Shown here: positions 9,204-19,000 of the stretch, piece by piece
Layout of the letters: each line of letters begins with the position of its first letter
Numbering within the stretch: position 1 is the first letter of the stretch
Notes under the pieces: model-generated
What the model saw: only the letters and a program-made list of their open reading frames with translations
Database searches by the model: none
Told to the model about the DNA's origin: nothing
NCBI RefSeq assembly: GCF_900102885.1
Contig: NZ_FNGE01000003.1
Coordinates: forward strand, 124,001-188,000
Source: Paracoccus chinensis
GTDB taxonomy: Bacteria > Pseudomonadota > Alphaproteobacteria > Rhodobacterales > Rhodobacteraceae
Direction: 5' to 3'
Length of the DNA: 64,000 nt
Position numbers and translations under genes: made by a program

Positions 9204-10982
9204 ATGAACGCCTATCGCAGCCACACCTGCGGCCAGTTGACCGCCGCCGACGCCGGGAACACCGTGCGCCTGTCGGGCTGGGTGCATCGGGTGCGCGACC
9301 ATGGGGGCGTGCTGTTCATCGACCTGCGCGACCATTACGGCATCACGCAGGTGATCGCCGACAGCGACTCTCCGGCGTTTTCCACGCTGGAGAAACTGCG
9401 GGCCGAGACGGTGATCCGCATCGACGGCAAGGTAAAGCTGCGCGACGCTTCGCTGGTGAACCCCAAGCTGTCCACCGGCGAGATCGAGGTCTATGCGACC
9501 GACGTCGAGGTGCTAGGCGCCTCGGACGACCTGCCGCTGCCGGTCTTCGGCGACCAGGACTACCCCGAAGAAACGCGGCTGGCCTATCGCTTCCTCGACC
9601 TGCGCCGCGAGTCCCTGCACAACAACATCATGCTGCGGTCGCGCGTCATCAAGTGGCTGCGCGACGCCATGTGGGACGCGGGCTTCACCGAGTTCCAGAC
9701 GCCGATCATCACGGCCTCGTCGCCCGAGGGGGCGCGCGACTTCCTCGTGCCCTCGCGCCTGCATCCGGGCAAGTTCTATGCGCTGCCGCAGGCGCCCCAG
9801 CAGTTCAAGCAGCTGATCATGGTCGCGGGCTTCGACCGCTATTTCCAGATCGCGCCCTGCTTCCGTGACGAGGACCCGCGCGCCGACCGCTCACCCACCG
9901 ACTTCTACCAGCTCGACGTTGAGATGTCCTTCGTCGAGCAGAAGGACGTCTTCGCCGCCGTCCAGCCGGTGATCCAGGGCCTGTTCGAGACATTCGGCAA
10001 CGGCCGCCGCGTGGACTCGAACTGGCCGCTGATCCCGTATGTCGAGTCGCTGAAGAAATACGGCACCGACAAGCCCGACCTTCGCAACCCCATCGAGATG
10101 GTGGACGTCAGCGAGCACTTCCGCGGCTCGGGCTTCGGCATCTTCGCCAAGCTCTTGGAGCAGGAGGGCACCGAGGTCCGCGCCATTCCGGCGCCGACGG
10201 GCGGCAGCCGCAAGTTCGCCGACCGGATGAACGCCTTTGCTCAGCAGCAGGGGCTGCCGGGGATGGGCTACATCTTCTGGCGCAAGGATGACGCGGGCGC
10301 GACCGAGGCCGCCGGTCCCATCGCCAAGGCGCTTGGCCCCGAGAAGACCGAAGCCATCCGCGCGGCGCTGAACCTCAAGGAAGGCGACGCGGTGTTCTTC
10401 CTCGGCGGCAAGCCCTCGGACTTCGAGGCGGTCGCGGGCCGGGCGCGGACCGAGATCGGGCGCGAGCTGGGCCTCATCGACGAGAACCAGTTCAAGTTCG
10501 CCTGGATCGTCGATTTCCCGATGTACGAGAAAACCGACGACGGCAGGATCGACTTCAGCCACAACCCCTTCTCGATGCCGCAGGGCGGGATGGAGGCGCT
10601 GAACGGCGATCCGCTCAAGGTCCATGCCTACCAGTATGACCTCGCCTGCAACGGGTATGAGCTGATCTCGGGCGGCATCCGCAACCATACGCCCGAGATC
10701 ATGTTCAAGGCCTTCGAGATCGCCGGTTATGGTCGCGACGAGGTCGAGAAGCGCTTCGGCGGCATGGTCAAGGCCTTCCGCTATGGCGCGCCGCCCCACG
10801 GCGGCTGCGCGGCGGGCATCGACCGGATCGTGATGCTGCTGGCGGACGAGCAGAACATCCGCGAGGTCATCATGTTCCCGATGAACCAGCGGGCCGAGGA
10901 TCTGATGATGGGCGCGCCCAGCGAGCCCACCAACGAGCAGTTGCGCGAGTTGCGGCTGCGCGTGCTGCCCAAGGACGCCTGA
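9204..10982 (+). CDS. aspS: Aspartyl-tRNA synthetase, bacterial type
   Basis: A 592-residue class IIb synthetase with the bacterial GAD insertion. The OB-fold anticodon-binding domain is at the N-terminus ([23 protein letters not shown]). Motif 2 ([10 protein letters not shown]) starts at residue 220 and motif 3 (GIDRIVMLL) at residue 538. ATG 9204 has an AAGAGGA ribosome site; the 25-residue upstream extension is not homologous. Because gatB is in the same window, the organism has a GatCAB amidotransferase, so this enzyme might be non-discriminating and also charge tRNA-Asn. That depends on whether asnS exists elsewhere. Confidence 0.97.
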   Translation: MNAYRSHTCGQLTAADAGNTVRLSGWVHRVRDHGGVLFIDLRDHYGITQVIADSDSPAFSTLEKLRAETVIRIDGKVKLRDASLVNPKLSTGEIEVYATDVEVLGASDDLPLPVFGDQDYPEETRLAYRFLDLRRESLHNNIMLRSRVIKWLRDAMWDAGFTEFQTPIITASSPEGARDFLVPSRLHPGKFYALPQAPQQFKQLIMVAGFDRYFQIAPCFRDEDPRADRSPTDFYQLDVEMSFVEQKDVFAAVQPVIQGLFETFGNGRRVDSNWPLIPYVESLKKYGTDKPDLRNPIEMVDVSEHFRGSGFGIFAKLLEQEGTEVRAIPAPTGGSRKFADRMNAFAQQQGLPGMGYIFWRKDDAGATEAAGPIAKALGPEKTEAIRAALNLKEGDAVFFLGGKPSDFEAVAGRARTEIGRELGLIDENQFKFAWIVDFPMYEKTDDGRIDFSHNPFSMPQGGMEALNGDPLKVHAYQYDLACNGYELISGGIRNHTPEIMFKAFEIAGYGRDEVEKRFGGMVKAFRYGAPPHGGCAAGIDRIVMLLADEQNIREVIMFPMNQRAEDLMMGAPSEPTNEQLRELRLRVLPKDA

Positions 10983-11032
10983 GCGGCATCCCGCCGTCAG
11001 CAAAGCGTGAAATGCCTGCCGCCGCCGCCCAT

Positions 11033-11057
11033 GGAACAAGGGGCGGCGGCGCGCGTT
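11033..11057 (+). promoter_or_regulatory. EcfG-type (general stress sigma) promoter candidate before the DUF1800 gene
   Basis: GGAAC (11033-11037), a 16-base spacer and CGTT (11054-11057) match the alphaproteobacterial EcfG consensus GGAAC-N16/17-CGTT exactly. The -10 element ends 24 bases before the ATG at 11082, leaving room for a short leader with the AAAGGCGGG ribosome site. No sigma70-like alternative stands out. Confidence 0.55.
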
Positions 11058-11081
11058 TGCGCCACGTGGCAAAGGCGGGTG

Positions 11082-12428
11082 ATGGCGATCGATCCAGAGC
11101 GTGCGGCCATCCGGCTGGGCTACGGCCTGTCGCCCCGGATGCCTCCGGCAGAATCCGTGTTTCTTCTGGAGTCGGTGGCGCAGGCCACGCACCCCGACGG
11201 CTGGACGACCACGGCCGCCACGGCTGCGCATCTCGATTTTGCCGAGATCCGGCAGGCCCGTGACGAAGGCGCACTGAGTCCCGAGGATTACCGCGCCCAT
11301 GTGCAGGAGCTGGAAGGCCAGCGCCTTGATGCGCTGCGCAACCGCATCGCCCGTGCGGCAGGTGCGCCGGCAGGCTTCGGCGAGCGGCTGGTCCAGTTCT
11401 GGGCGGACCATTTCACCGCGGTCGCGCAGAACCCGACGCAGCACCTGATGGCCGCCGCCTTCGTGGACGAGGCGATCCGCCCGCATCTGAACGGCCGTTT
11501 CGGCGACATGCTGTTCGCCGCCGCGACGCATCCGATGATGCTGATCTACCTGAACCAGAACGCAAGCGTCGGCCCGAACTCGCAATTCGCGCGGCGTCGG
11601 CCCGAAAAGCACGTCGGGCTGAACGAGAACCTCGGGCGCGAGATCCTGGAACTGCACACGCTGGGGGTCGGGGCTGATTACAAACAATCCGACGTGCGGG
11701 AGCTGGCCGAGTTGCTGACCGGGCTGACCTACAACCCGAAGGACGACCGCCGCTTTCGCCCGCAGGTGGCCGAGCCGGGGGCCGAGACGGTCCTGGGGGT
11801 GCCCTATGGCGACGGCCTGCCCGAGATCGCGCGTGCCATGGGAAACCTGGCCATGCATCCGGCGACGGCCCGGCACCTTTCGCGCAAGCTCGCCACCCAT
11901 TTCGCCGCTGACGACCCGCCCGAGGCGCTTGTGGCCGATCTCGCGGCGGTATGGCTGGACAGCGGCGGCGACCTGAGCGCGATCAATACCGCGCTGGTCG
12001 CCCATCCGGGACTTGCCGCCACCTTCGGGCAGAAGACGCGGCAGCCTTTCGATTTCATTGCCGCCTCCCTGCGCGCCTTGGGGATGGGGGCAGGCGAGAT
12101 CCTCGCGCTGGAACGCCCGCAGGTGCGCCAACACCTGCTGGTGCCGATGCAGCGCATGGGCCAGCCCTTCGGCAAGGCGCGCGGCCCTGACGGCTGGCCC
12201 GAGCATGCGGCCGACTGGATCACGCCGCAGCTTCTGTCCGCCCGCATCGGCTGGGCGCTGTCCACCCCGCAGCGCCTGATCGAACCTTTTCCCGACCCCC
12301 GCGCGTTCCTGTCCACCGCCCTGGGCGCCACCGTTTCCGAAACGCTGGCCCGTGCCGTTCCGCGTGCCGAGAACACGCGCGAGGGGGTGGCGATCGTGCT
12401 GGCCTCGGCCGAGTTCAACCGCCGCTGA
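11082..12428 (+). CDS. DUF1800 family protein
   Basis: A 448-residue DUF1800 protein of unknown function. Recognisable segments are the N-terminal RAAIRLGYGLSP, the central LVQFWADHFTAV and the NENLGREILELHTLGV motif typical of the family. The start at 11082 is chosen because AAAGGCGGG precedes it and the upstream 25 residues are low-complexity. No signal peptide is evident. DUF1800 genes almost always sit directly upstream of a DUF1501 gene, as here (11-base gap), so the two products probably act together. The exact EcfG-like promoter just upstream suggests stress induction. Confidence 0.88.
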   Translation: MAIDPERAAIRLGYGLSPRMPPAESVFLLESVAQATHPDGWTTTAATAAHLDFAEIRQARDEGALSPEDYRAHVQELEGQRLDALRNRIARAAGAPAGFGERLVQFWADHFTAVAQNPTQHLMAAAFVDEAIRPHLNGRFGDMLFAAATHPMMLIYLNQNASVGPNSQFARRRPEKHVGLNENLGREILELHTLGVGADYKQSDVRELAELLTGLTYNPKDDRRFRPQVAEPGAETVLGVPYGDGLPEIARAMGNLAMHPATARHLSRKLATHFAADDPPEALVADLAAVWLDSGGDLSAINTALVAHPGLAATFGQKTRQPFDFIAASLRALGMGAGEILALERPQVRQHLLVPMQRMGQPFGKARGPDGWPEHAADWITPQLLSARIGWALSTPQRLIEPFPDPRAFLSTALGATVSETLARAVPRAENTREGVAIVLASAEFNRR

Positions 12429-12439
12429 AAGGGCCTCCC

Positions 12440-13612
12440 ATGCCGACGCGCCGCGCCTTGCTGAAGACCGCAGCCCTCGCCGCGTGTTCCGCCGCGGCGC
12501 ATCCGCTGTTGTCCACCATGACCTTTGCCTCGGCACCCGGGGAAAACCGACTGGTGGTGATCGTCCTGCGCGGCGCGATGGACGGACTGGACGTGGTGCA
12601 GCCTTATGGCGATCCCGCCCTGCGGGCGCTACGGCTCGCCCTGTCTGCAGGCCCCGAGGGCGGCGCGCTTGTTCTGAACGATTTCTTCGCCCTGCACCCG
12701 GCGCTGGATGGCCTCATGCCCTTGTGGCAGGCGGGAGAGCTGGCCTTCGCCCATGCAGTCGCCACCCCCTACCGCGACAAGCGCAGCCATTTCGACGGGC
12801 AGGACCTGCTGGAAGCGGGGACGGGCAACGACCTGCCCATCGACCAGCAGAAGGGCGGCTGGCTGAATCGGTTGCTGCAGGCCATGCCCGGCGCCACGGC
12901 CGAGACCGCCTACAGCGTCGGCACCGAGGAGATGCTGATCCTGTCCGGTTCTGCCGGCGCACTCAGTTGGGCACCCGAGGCGGCCCTGACGCTGTCTCCG
13001 CAGGCCCGGTTGCTGCTGGCGGAAGTCTATCACGACGACCCGCTGTTCCGCGACGCCGCGCGCGCCGCCGAGGAGATCGGCGCTTCGCTGACAGGCGAGA
13101 TGGGCAAGGGACCCAAGGGCGATGCGGCGCGGCTGGCTGCTTTCGCGGCGGACCGGCTGAACGGCGAAACCCGGATCGCGTCCTTTTCGCTGTCGGGCTG
13201 GGACAGCCACGCCCGGCAGGCACAGGTGCTGAAGCGTCCGCTGGGGGATCTCGCGACCGCCATCCTGACGCTGCGCGACGGACTTGGCGCGAACTGGGCG
13301 CGCACGACCGTGCTGGCGATGACAGAATTCGGCCGCACGGCGCGCGAGAACGGCTCGGGCGGTACCGACCACGGCACCGGCGGCGCGCTGCTGATGGCGG
13401 GCGGCGCGGTCCGGGGCGGGCGCGTTTACGGCGACTGGCCAGGGCTGGGCGAGGGGCAGCTTTACCAGGACCGCGACCTGCTGCCCGCGCGGGACGTTCG
13501 CGCCTATGCGGGCTGGGCGATGCGGGGGCTGTTCGGCACCAAGACCGGGCTGATCGAGCGGGCGATCTTCCCCGGCCTCGACCTCGGCCCCGATCCGCGC
13601 ATCCTGGCCTGA
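12440..13612 (+). CDS. DUF1501 family Tat-exported protein
   Basis: A 390-residue DUF1501 protein, distantly related to the alkaline phosphatase/sulfatase fold. The N-terminus MPTRRALLKTAALAACSAAA is a twin-arginine signal, so it is probably folded before export to the periplasm. Family features seen are LVVIVLRGAMDGLDVVQPYG, the SHFDGQDLLE segment and, near the C-terminus, TEFGRTARENGSGGTDHGTG, which includes putative metal-binding Asp and His. It is the second gene of the DUF1800-DUF1501 pair. The function is unknown; a metal-dependent hydrolase is possible. Confidence 0.88.
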   Translation: MPTRRALLKTAALAACSAAAHPLLSTMTFASAPGENRLVVIVLRGAMDGLDVVQPYGDPALRALRLALSAGPEGGALVLNDFFALHPALDGLMPLWQAGELAFAHAVATPYRDKRSHFDGQDLLEAGTGNDLPIDQQKGGWLNRLLQAMPGATAETAYSVGTEEMLILSGSAGALSWAPEAALTLSPQARLLLAEVYHDDPLFRDAARAAEEIGASLTGEMGKGPKGDAARLAAFAADRLNGETRIASFSLSGWDSHARQAQVLKRPLGDLATAILTLRDGLGANWARTTVLAMTEFGRTARENGSGGTDHGTGGALLMAGGAVRGGRVYGDWPGLGEGQLYQDRDLLPARDVRAYAGWAMRGLFGTKTGLIERAIFPGLDLGPDPRILA

Positions 13613-13631
13613 GAGGCGCCGAAAAGAAAAA

Positions 13632-13652
13632 CCCCGGCCGCAAGGGCCGGGG
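13632..13652 (-). terminator. Rho-independent terminator of the TerC gene
   Basis: CCCCGGCC (13632-13639) pairs with GGCCGGGG (13645-13652). Read on the minus strand, the stem is followed directly by TTTTTCTTTTC, a good U-tract, placing it 26 bases beyond the terC-family stop. It may also limit read-through from the convergent DUF1501 gene. Confidence 0.85.
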
Positions 13653-13677
13653 CTTCCAGGTGCAAGTGGCGCTGTCC

Positions 13678-14328
13678 TCAGACGGCCATGCGCACCGCGA
13701 TCTCGTGCCAGCCTTCCCAGATCATCTTCAGCGAAACGAAGAGGATGATGAGCAGGCCGACCCAGGCAATCCAGCGATAGCGGTTGATGAGCTTGGCGAT
13801 ATAGGTCGAGGCAAGGCCCATCAGCGCGATCGACAGCACCAGGCCGATGATCAGCACCTCGAAATGGTGCCGCGCGGCGCCGGCCACGGCCAGCACGTTG
13901 TCCAGCGACATCGAGACGTCGGCGATGACGATCTGGGTCGCCGCCTGCGCGAAGGTCTTGCGCGGGGCACCCGCGACGCGGCCGTCCTTGTTGAGGTCGG
14001 CGTCTTCCAGCGCCTCGTGCGCCTCGACCTCGTGCTGGTGCTGGCCCGCGCTGAGCTCGCGCCACATCTTGTAGCAGACCCACAGCAGCAGCAGGCCGCC
14101 CGCCAGAAGAAGGCCCGTGATCGCCAGAAGCTGCGTGGTGATCAGCGCAAAGCCGATCCGCATGATCGTCGCGGCGATGATGCCGACCAGGATGGCCTTG
14201 TTGCGCTGGTCCTTGGGCAGGCCGGCGGCGGCCAAGCCGATCACGATGGCGTTGTCGCCCGCCAGCACCAGGTCGATCGCGATGACCTGGAACAGCGCCA
14301 CAAGCCAGTCACCTGTGATGAAATCCAT
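13678..14328 (-). CDS. TerC family integral membrane protein
   Basis: A 216-residue TerC/YjbE-family membrane protein with about seven hydrophobic helices. The two family signature sites with acidic residues are present: DLVLAGDNAIVIGLA in the first helix region and DVSMSLDNVLAVAGA after the central hydrophilic loop (QHQHEVEAHEALEDADLNKD). Relatives (YkoY, Alx, YceF) are linked to Mn(II) export or metal-loading of exported enzymes. The ribosome site AAGGGAAC precedes ATG 14328. A long GC-rich leader precedes the gene and a strong terminator follows. The substrate is inferred by family only. Confidence 0.88.
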   Translation of the reverse strand: MDFITGDWLVALFQVIAIDLVLAGDNAIVIGLAAAGLPKDQRNKAILVGIIAATIMRIGFALITTQLLAITGLLLAGGLLLLWVCYKMWRELSAGQHQHEVEAHEALEDADLNKDGRVAGAPRKTFAQAATQIVIADVSMSLDNVLAVAGAARHHFEVLIIGLVLSIALMGLASTYIAKLINRYRWIAWVGLLIILFVSLKMIWEGWHEIAVRMAV

Positions 14329-14480
14329 GCTGTTCCCTTTGTTTCACCGGACCGAGACAGCCGGCGTTCCGTTGCGGATGGCCGCAGGCCTCCGAGTCTC
14401 TCGGGGCCGCCTTGCCTGGGCGGCCGGATAGACGCTGACCGGGACAAGGGCAATGCCCGGAGCGCCTCATTCTGCCTCAA
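14329..14480 (-). promoter_or_regulatory. Structured 5' leader of the TerC gene (candidate cis-regulatory RNA)
   Basis: On the minus strand the region before the TerC start holds consecutive perfect stem-loops: GGCCGCC-N7-GGCGGCC (14404-14424), then CCGAG-AGA-CTCGG (14392-14404), then further GC-rich sequence to the ribosome site. Genes of this family often carry yybP-ykoY manganese riboswitches, but I do not find the conserved GGGGAGUA core, so I do not call one. The rest of the 14329-14614 gap holds only the hairpin at 14569-14596. Confidence 0.35.
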
Positions 14481-14568
14481 TTTCGTTGAGCGGAAGACAG
14501 GATAGCAACAATGGCGCAGGCGCGGGGCATCTGGGTCTGCGCGGACAACGGCTGCCCTGCAGGTGAGG

Positions 14569-14596
14569 GGAAAGGAGAGCCTTGGCCCTCCTTTCC
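14569..14596 (-). terminator. Possible terminator hairpin after the SIMPL gene
   Basis: GGAAAGGAG (14569-14577) and CTCCTTTCC (14588-14596) form a perfect nine-base stem about 19 bases past the SIMPL-protein stop. There is no U-tract, so termination by it is uncertain. Confidence 0.35.
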
Positions 14597-14614
14597 TTCA
14601 TGTTGAAGGGCCTG

Positions 14615-15799
14615 TCAGTTCGACGGCGCTGCCGGGGCAGGGGCCCCGGTGTCGTCTGCCCGTGAGGCGTCCTGCCCGGCAGGGTTGCCACTCGCAGGGG
14701 CGGCGGGCTCGGCCGGCCCGGTTTGGGCGGCCGGTTCTTGAGTCGCTGCAGAGTCGCTCCCGGCAGGGGCGGCAGGCTGCGTGGCGTCCGACGTGCCAGG
14801 GGCAGGTGCGCCCGCGCGTTCCGGGCCGGCGGAAGGCATGGCACCTTCCATGTGACCGGGCGGCATCGTGCCGTGATGGTCCCCCATCCCGTCGCGCGGA
14901 GGCTGCATCATGCCGGGATGATGGCCCGGCATGGCGCCGTGCTCATGCCCGTGTCCGTGCATCGGCATCCCGTGGTGATGCCCGGGGCCGTGGTGATGGC
15001 CGTCCTGCGGCCCGCATCCGCCTGCGTCACCGCTTGTCGGCAGCAGCGACCAGACGCCGGTGACCTGCGCGCTCAGCGTCAACTCGCCCGCCTCGACCGG
15101 GGTCGAGGCTTCGGCATCGGCGGCACGTGCCATCATGGCCATCGGCCGAGGCCCTTGCGTCATGCTGGTGTCGGTGAGCGAAACGAGCGGCCCCAATTCC
15201 ATCCCCGCCGCGCGCGCAATCACCTCGGCGCGGCGCCGGGCCTCGGTCACGGCTTCGGTCCGCGCACGGTCCTCGGTCGCGGCTGCGTCCTCGCGCGAGA
15301 AGGTGATGCCCTGCACGTCGGTCGCGCCCGCCCCGACCATCGTGTCCAGGATCGCGCCCAGCCGGGGCAGGTCGCGGATGCGGGCCGTCACGATGTTCTG
15401 CGCCTGATAGCCCGTGATGACCGGCGGCTGTCCCTCGCGCGAGTAATCCTGCAGCGGCGACAGGCTCAGCCCCTGGGTCTGCAGGTCGGCGGGCGCCACG
15501 CCCTGCGCGCGCAGGGCCTCGATGATGGCGGTCTGGCGGGTGGCGTTGTCCGACATTGCCTGTGCCGCCGTGGGCGCCTGCGTGGTCACCCCCAACGAGA
15601 CCGTGGCAAGGTCGGGGGCGACACTGGCGCGGCCCTCGCCCTGCACGTTGATCGTGGGCGCCTGCGCCCCCGCGTTCATGCCGCAGCCGGCCGTCTTCGG
15701 GTGCGCCGCGGCCGGAAGCGCCAGCATCGCAAGCGCCAGCGCGGCCGACAGCGGCAGCCGCGCGGCGGTTCGCAGGGAAATCGAGGGGAGCGGGCTCAT
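14615..15799 (-). CDS. SIMPL (DUF541) periplasmic protein with His/Met-rich C-terminal tail
   Basis: A 394-residue exported protein. Residues 1-32 are a Sec signal peptide ending AAAH. Residues about 48-255 form a SIMPL/DUF541 domain (INVQGEGRASVAPDLATVSL; a TEARRRAEVIARAAGMELG helix), the family of E. coli YggE. The C-terminus is unusual: residues 268-321 contain 15 His and 9 Met in HHHGPGHHHGMPMHGHGHEH-like runs, followed by a Pro/Ala-rich stretch to the end. Typical family members stop at about 230-260 residues. The tail looks like a copper- or nickel-binding segment, which is inference. AAGGAG precedes ATG 15799. Confidence 0.85.
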   Translation of the reverse strand: MSPLPSISLRTAARLPLSAALALAMLALPAAAHPKTAGCGMNAGAQAPTINVQGEGRASVAPDLATVSLGVTTQAPTAAQAMSDNATRQTAIIEALRAQGVAPADLQTQGLSLSPLQDYSREGQPPVITGYQAQNIVTARIRDLPRLGAILDTMVGAGATDVQGITFSREDAAATEDRARTEAVTEARRRAEVIARAAGMELGPLVSLTDTSMTQGPRPMAMMARAADAEASTPVEAGELTLSAQVTGVWSLLPTSGDAGGCGPQDGHHHGPGHHHGMPMHGHGHEHGAMPGHHPGMMQPPRDGMGDHHGTMPPGHMEGAMPSAGPERAGAPAPGTSDATQPAAPAGSDSAATQEPAAQTGPAEPAAPASGNPAGQDASRADDTGAPAPAAPSN

Positions 15800-16007
15800 G
15801 GAAACTCCTTGCCTTGCCTTCGCGCGGGATCCCGCGTCCGGGCCAGTCTGCCCGGGTTCGGGCAGGGCCGCAAATCCGCGCGGGGCTTTCTCACGATGAG
15901 GTGTTTCGCTTTGCAGAGGGGCGCAGTTCGGTTATCCATGGGGTTGAGCAGCAACGGACCGGATCGCGCATGAACGACGACCGGCCAGAACGGATAAGCC
16001 CCGGCCC

Positions 16008-19000
16008 ATGAGCAAGCGTTCCGCGCCCGATTTCGCCCTGTCATTCAGCAACGATGCCGTTCACCTGATGGAACGGGCCGATCCGCCGGCGGCCGCCTCG
16101 GTGCGGTGGAAGGAGCGGGCGGTCGCCGCCTTCGACGCGCCCGACTTCCGGGCCGAGATGGCCCGGCTGCGCAAGCTGGTGGCGAACGGGCGCGACGCCA
16201 AGGTCGCGCTGATCATTCCCGACGACCAGATCCTTTACACCTCGCTGCCCATTCCCGGGGACGACCACAAGCCGGTCGAGCTTGGCCAGGCGCTGGACGG
16301 CCTGACGCCCTATCCCGTGGCGGATCTCGCCTGGGACTGGCGGCCGAGCGCGGCCGGCGACGTGCGCGTGGCGGCGGTCGCGCGCCAGACCCTGCGCGAG
16401 GCCGAGGATTTCGCCCGCCGCCACGGCTTTGCCGCCGCGGGCTTCCTGGCCGATCCGGCCGATGGGCTGTTCCCGGCGACTCCCCGCTTCGGCGAGCCCG
16501 TCGCGGCGGACGAGGTTCTGGGCGATGCCGACCTGCCCGGCGACCTTCCGGCGGACCAGCCCGAGGCGACCGCTTCGCAGGCTGCCGCAGAGGATGCGCC
16601 GGTGTCGGATGATGCGGTGAAGGCCGATGCTGTCGCAGCGGAGGCTGGCGATGCCACCGTGCCGCCCGGAGATGGCCAGACTGATCTCGCAGATGATCGT
16701 GGTGCCGTCGAAACTGTGGCAGAGGACAGTTCCGCCCCGAAAGAAGCGGAACCGGAGGGCGGCTCTCCTGCTGCTGGGGAAGATGAAGCCGCGGCCACGG
16801 CCGAGGTCGCCAAGGGACAGGCTCCGGACGTTGTCGTAGCGTCCGCCGAGGCCAATGATGCTTCATTGGCCCAGGATCAGATCGGCGATGGCTTGGTGGC
16901 GGATACGTCCGAGCAGACCGAGCCCCCGGTCTCCGGGATGGACGAGGCCACGGGCGAGAACTCGCGCCCGGCCGCAGAGTCCGCACCGGCGGAACTGCGC
17001 CCCGGGGATGCCGATCCTGCTCCTGCAGCGGCTTCAGCCAGTGTCGCCAGGGCAGGCAATCCGGCCGCGGTTCTGCCCGGCAACAGGCCCGCAGCACCCC
17101 GGCTGTCGAAGGATCGGGCGCTTGCGCTGTCGGACGGGGAGGAGGCCGAGGCGTCGCCTGACAAGCCCTCCCTGCCGGAACGGGGCCGCGTGGTGATCGA
17201 ACGCGCGGCAGCTGCTCGTGCCTTGCGCGTGGACCCGCCTGCTCCGGTCGCCCAGCACCCGGGCGCGCGCGGCGGCGTCGGCGGCCTGCTGGTGATGCTC
17301 GGCGCGCTGCTGGTCGGACTGATGCTGATCTGGGCCTTCGTAACGCCGGGTGACCGGCCGGTGGCCACTGCTCCAGCCGTCCCGGCGCCGGCCGAGGACC
17401 CGGCGGCGCAGGCTGCCGCGCAGCCCGAAGCACAGGAAGCAGGGACGACTATGCCTCCGACGCCCTCCAGCGCGGCCCCGGCACAGGCCGAGGTGGTTGA
17501 GACTCCGGTGCCGGTCGAACCTTCCCGCATCGAGGCTCCGGTTGCTGCCGCCACGCAGACGAACCCCGTTCAGGCGCCGGAACAGGGTCCCGGCGCCACC
17601 GGGAATGCCGCTGCTCAGGTTCAGCCCGTCACCACCCCGCCGACGTCCTCCTCGGTTACGCCGCCAGCTTCCGACGCGGCGCAGACCAATGCTGGGAATA
17701 CTGTTCCCACGACCACGGCTGCGCCGGTGGCACCCGCCGCGCCGGACTTGCGGTCGCCTGACCCGGCAGAGCAGGCCGAAGGTGCCACATCCACTGTCGC
17801 GGCTCCTGCTGCTCCGGACACCGCTACCGATGGCACCACGACTGCGGGCCCGACCCAGCCGGCTGCTGCGCCTGTGGCTCCGGCCAGCACGTCTGCCGGT
17901 TCGGCACCCGGCGCGAATGCCCCTTCCAACCCGGCGCCTGCGATTGCCGAAGACGACGGCGGATCGGCTGGAACCGAGGCTCAGGCCGTGCCTCCCGTCA
18001 CGTCGGCCCGCTCACCTGCCGAGATCGAGGCGGCGTCTCCGGTCACTTCGTCTGCGTCGCCCGCAGCGGCTGCCCCTGCACTCTCTGCGCAATCTGCCGC
18101 GCCCACAGGGTCGACAGCCGCGCGTCCGACTACGGGACCGCGTCGGCCCCAGCCTGCCGCCGCGCCGTCCGTGTCCGAAGCCGACCCGCTTCCTGCCGTG
18201 GTGCCGGGACGCCGTGCGCTGACCCGGTCCGAGCGGCCTGCCTCTCGCCCCGCCTCGGTGCAGGCTCCCCGCGCGACCACCGCTCCCCGCGCCGCAGCAC
18301 CCGAAGCTGCGCGTCCTGCCGGGACAGCGCGTCCGGCGGCCACGGCTGCCCCGCGTCCCGCACCGTCCCGCCCCGAGGCGGCGCCCCGTGCCTCGACGCG
18401 GCCCGCCACGACCCGTGAGCCGGTCTCTTCTTCGCGGCCCCGTCCGCGCCCCGAGGAAGGTTCGGCCGACGAGTCGGTGACCGCGGCCGAGATGACGCCC
18501 GCCGAGCGGGTTACCGCCGACGCACTGCTGGCCGGGCTTTATGCGCTCCATCCGACACTTCCGCGCCTTTCGGTCGCTTCGGCGGCTGACGGGCCCCGCT
18601 TTGCCGAGGCGCGGCCGTCGCGCCGTCCTGCTGCGGCCGCTTCCGCCGTCGATGCGGCGGTGGCCGAGGCCGTGGCCAGCAAACCTGCAGCAAAATCCTC
18701 GGGCGACCGCCCGGCCGCGCGTGCCTCGAAGTCCGCCGCGTCCGAACCGTCGCCCGCGAAAGCCGCCCCTGTGAAGGCAGCAGCCAACACCAACGGACGC
18801 CCGGCCGCGCGTCCGAGCCGTGCCGGGACGGCGAAATCCTCCTCGGCCGTCGAAAGCGCCCTGGCCGAGGCGGTGGCGACCGCCAAGCCTGCACCGGTTG
18901 CGCTGGCCTCGGCCGCTTCTCTTGCGCCCGTGCGCAAGCCTGCGCGCCCCGCCGCAATACCCGTACCCCAGGCCGATGCCGAAGCCCAGGCGGTCGCCGC

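Noticed and set aside
9891..12536. 881-codon minus-strand open frame
   Set aside because: It is a shadow of aspS and the DUF1800 gene; the plus-strand proteins have clear family motifs.
14329..14480. yybP-ykoY manganese riboswitch before the TerC gene
   Set aside because: The conserved GGGGAGUA core could not be found, so only a structured leader is reported.
17350..18222. Alternative 290-codon plus-strand frame inside the large TM protein gene
   Set aside because: It is Pro/Arg/Leu-rich, lacks a ribosome site, and is the expected frame shadow of a Pro/Ala-rich coding region.
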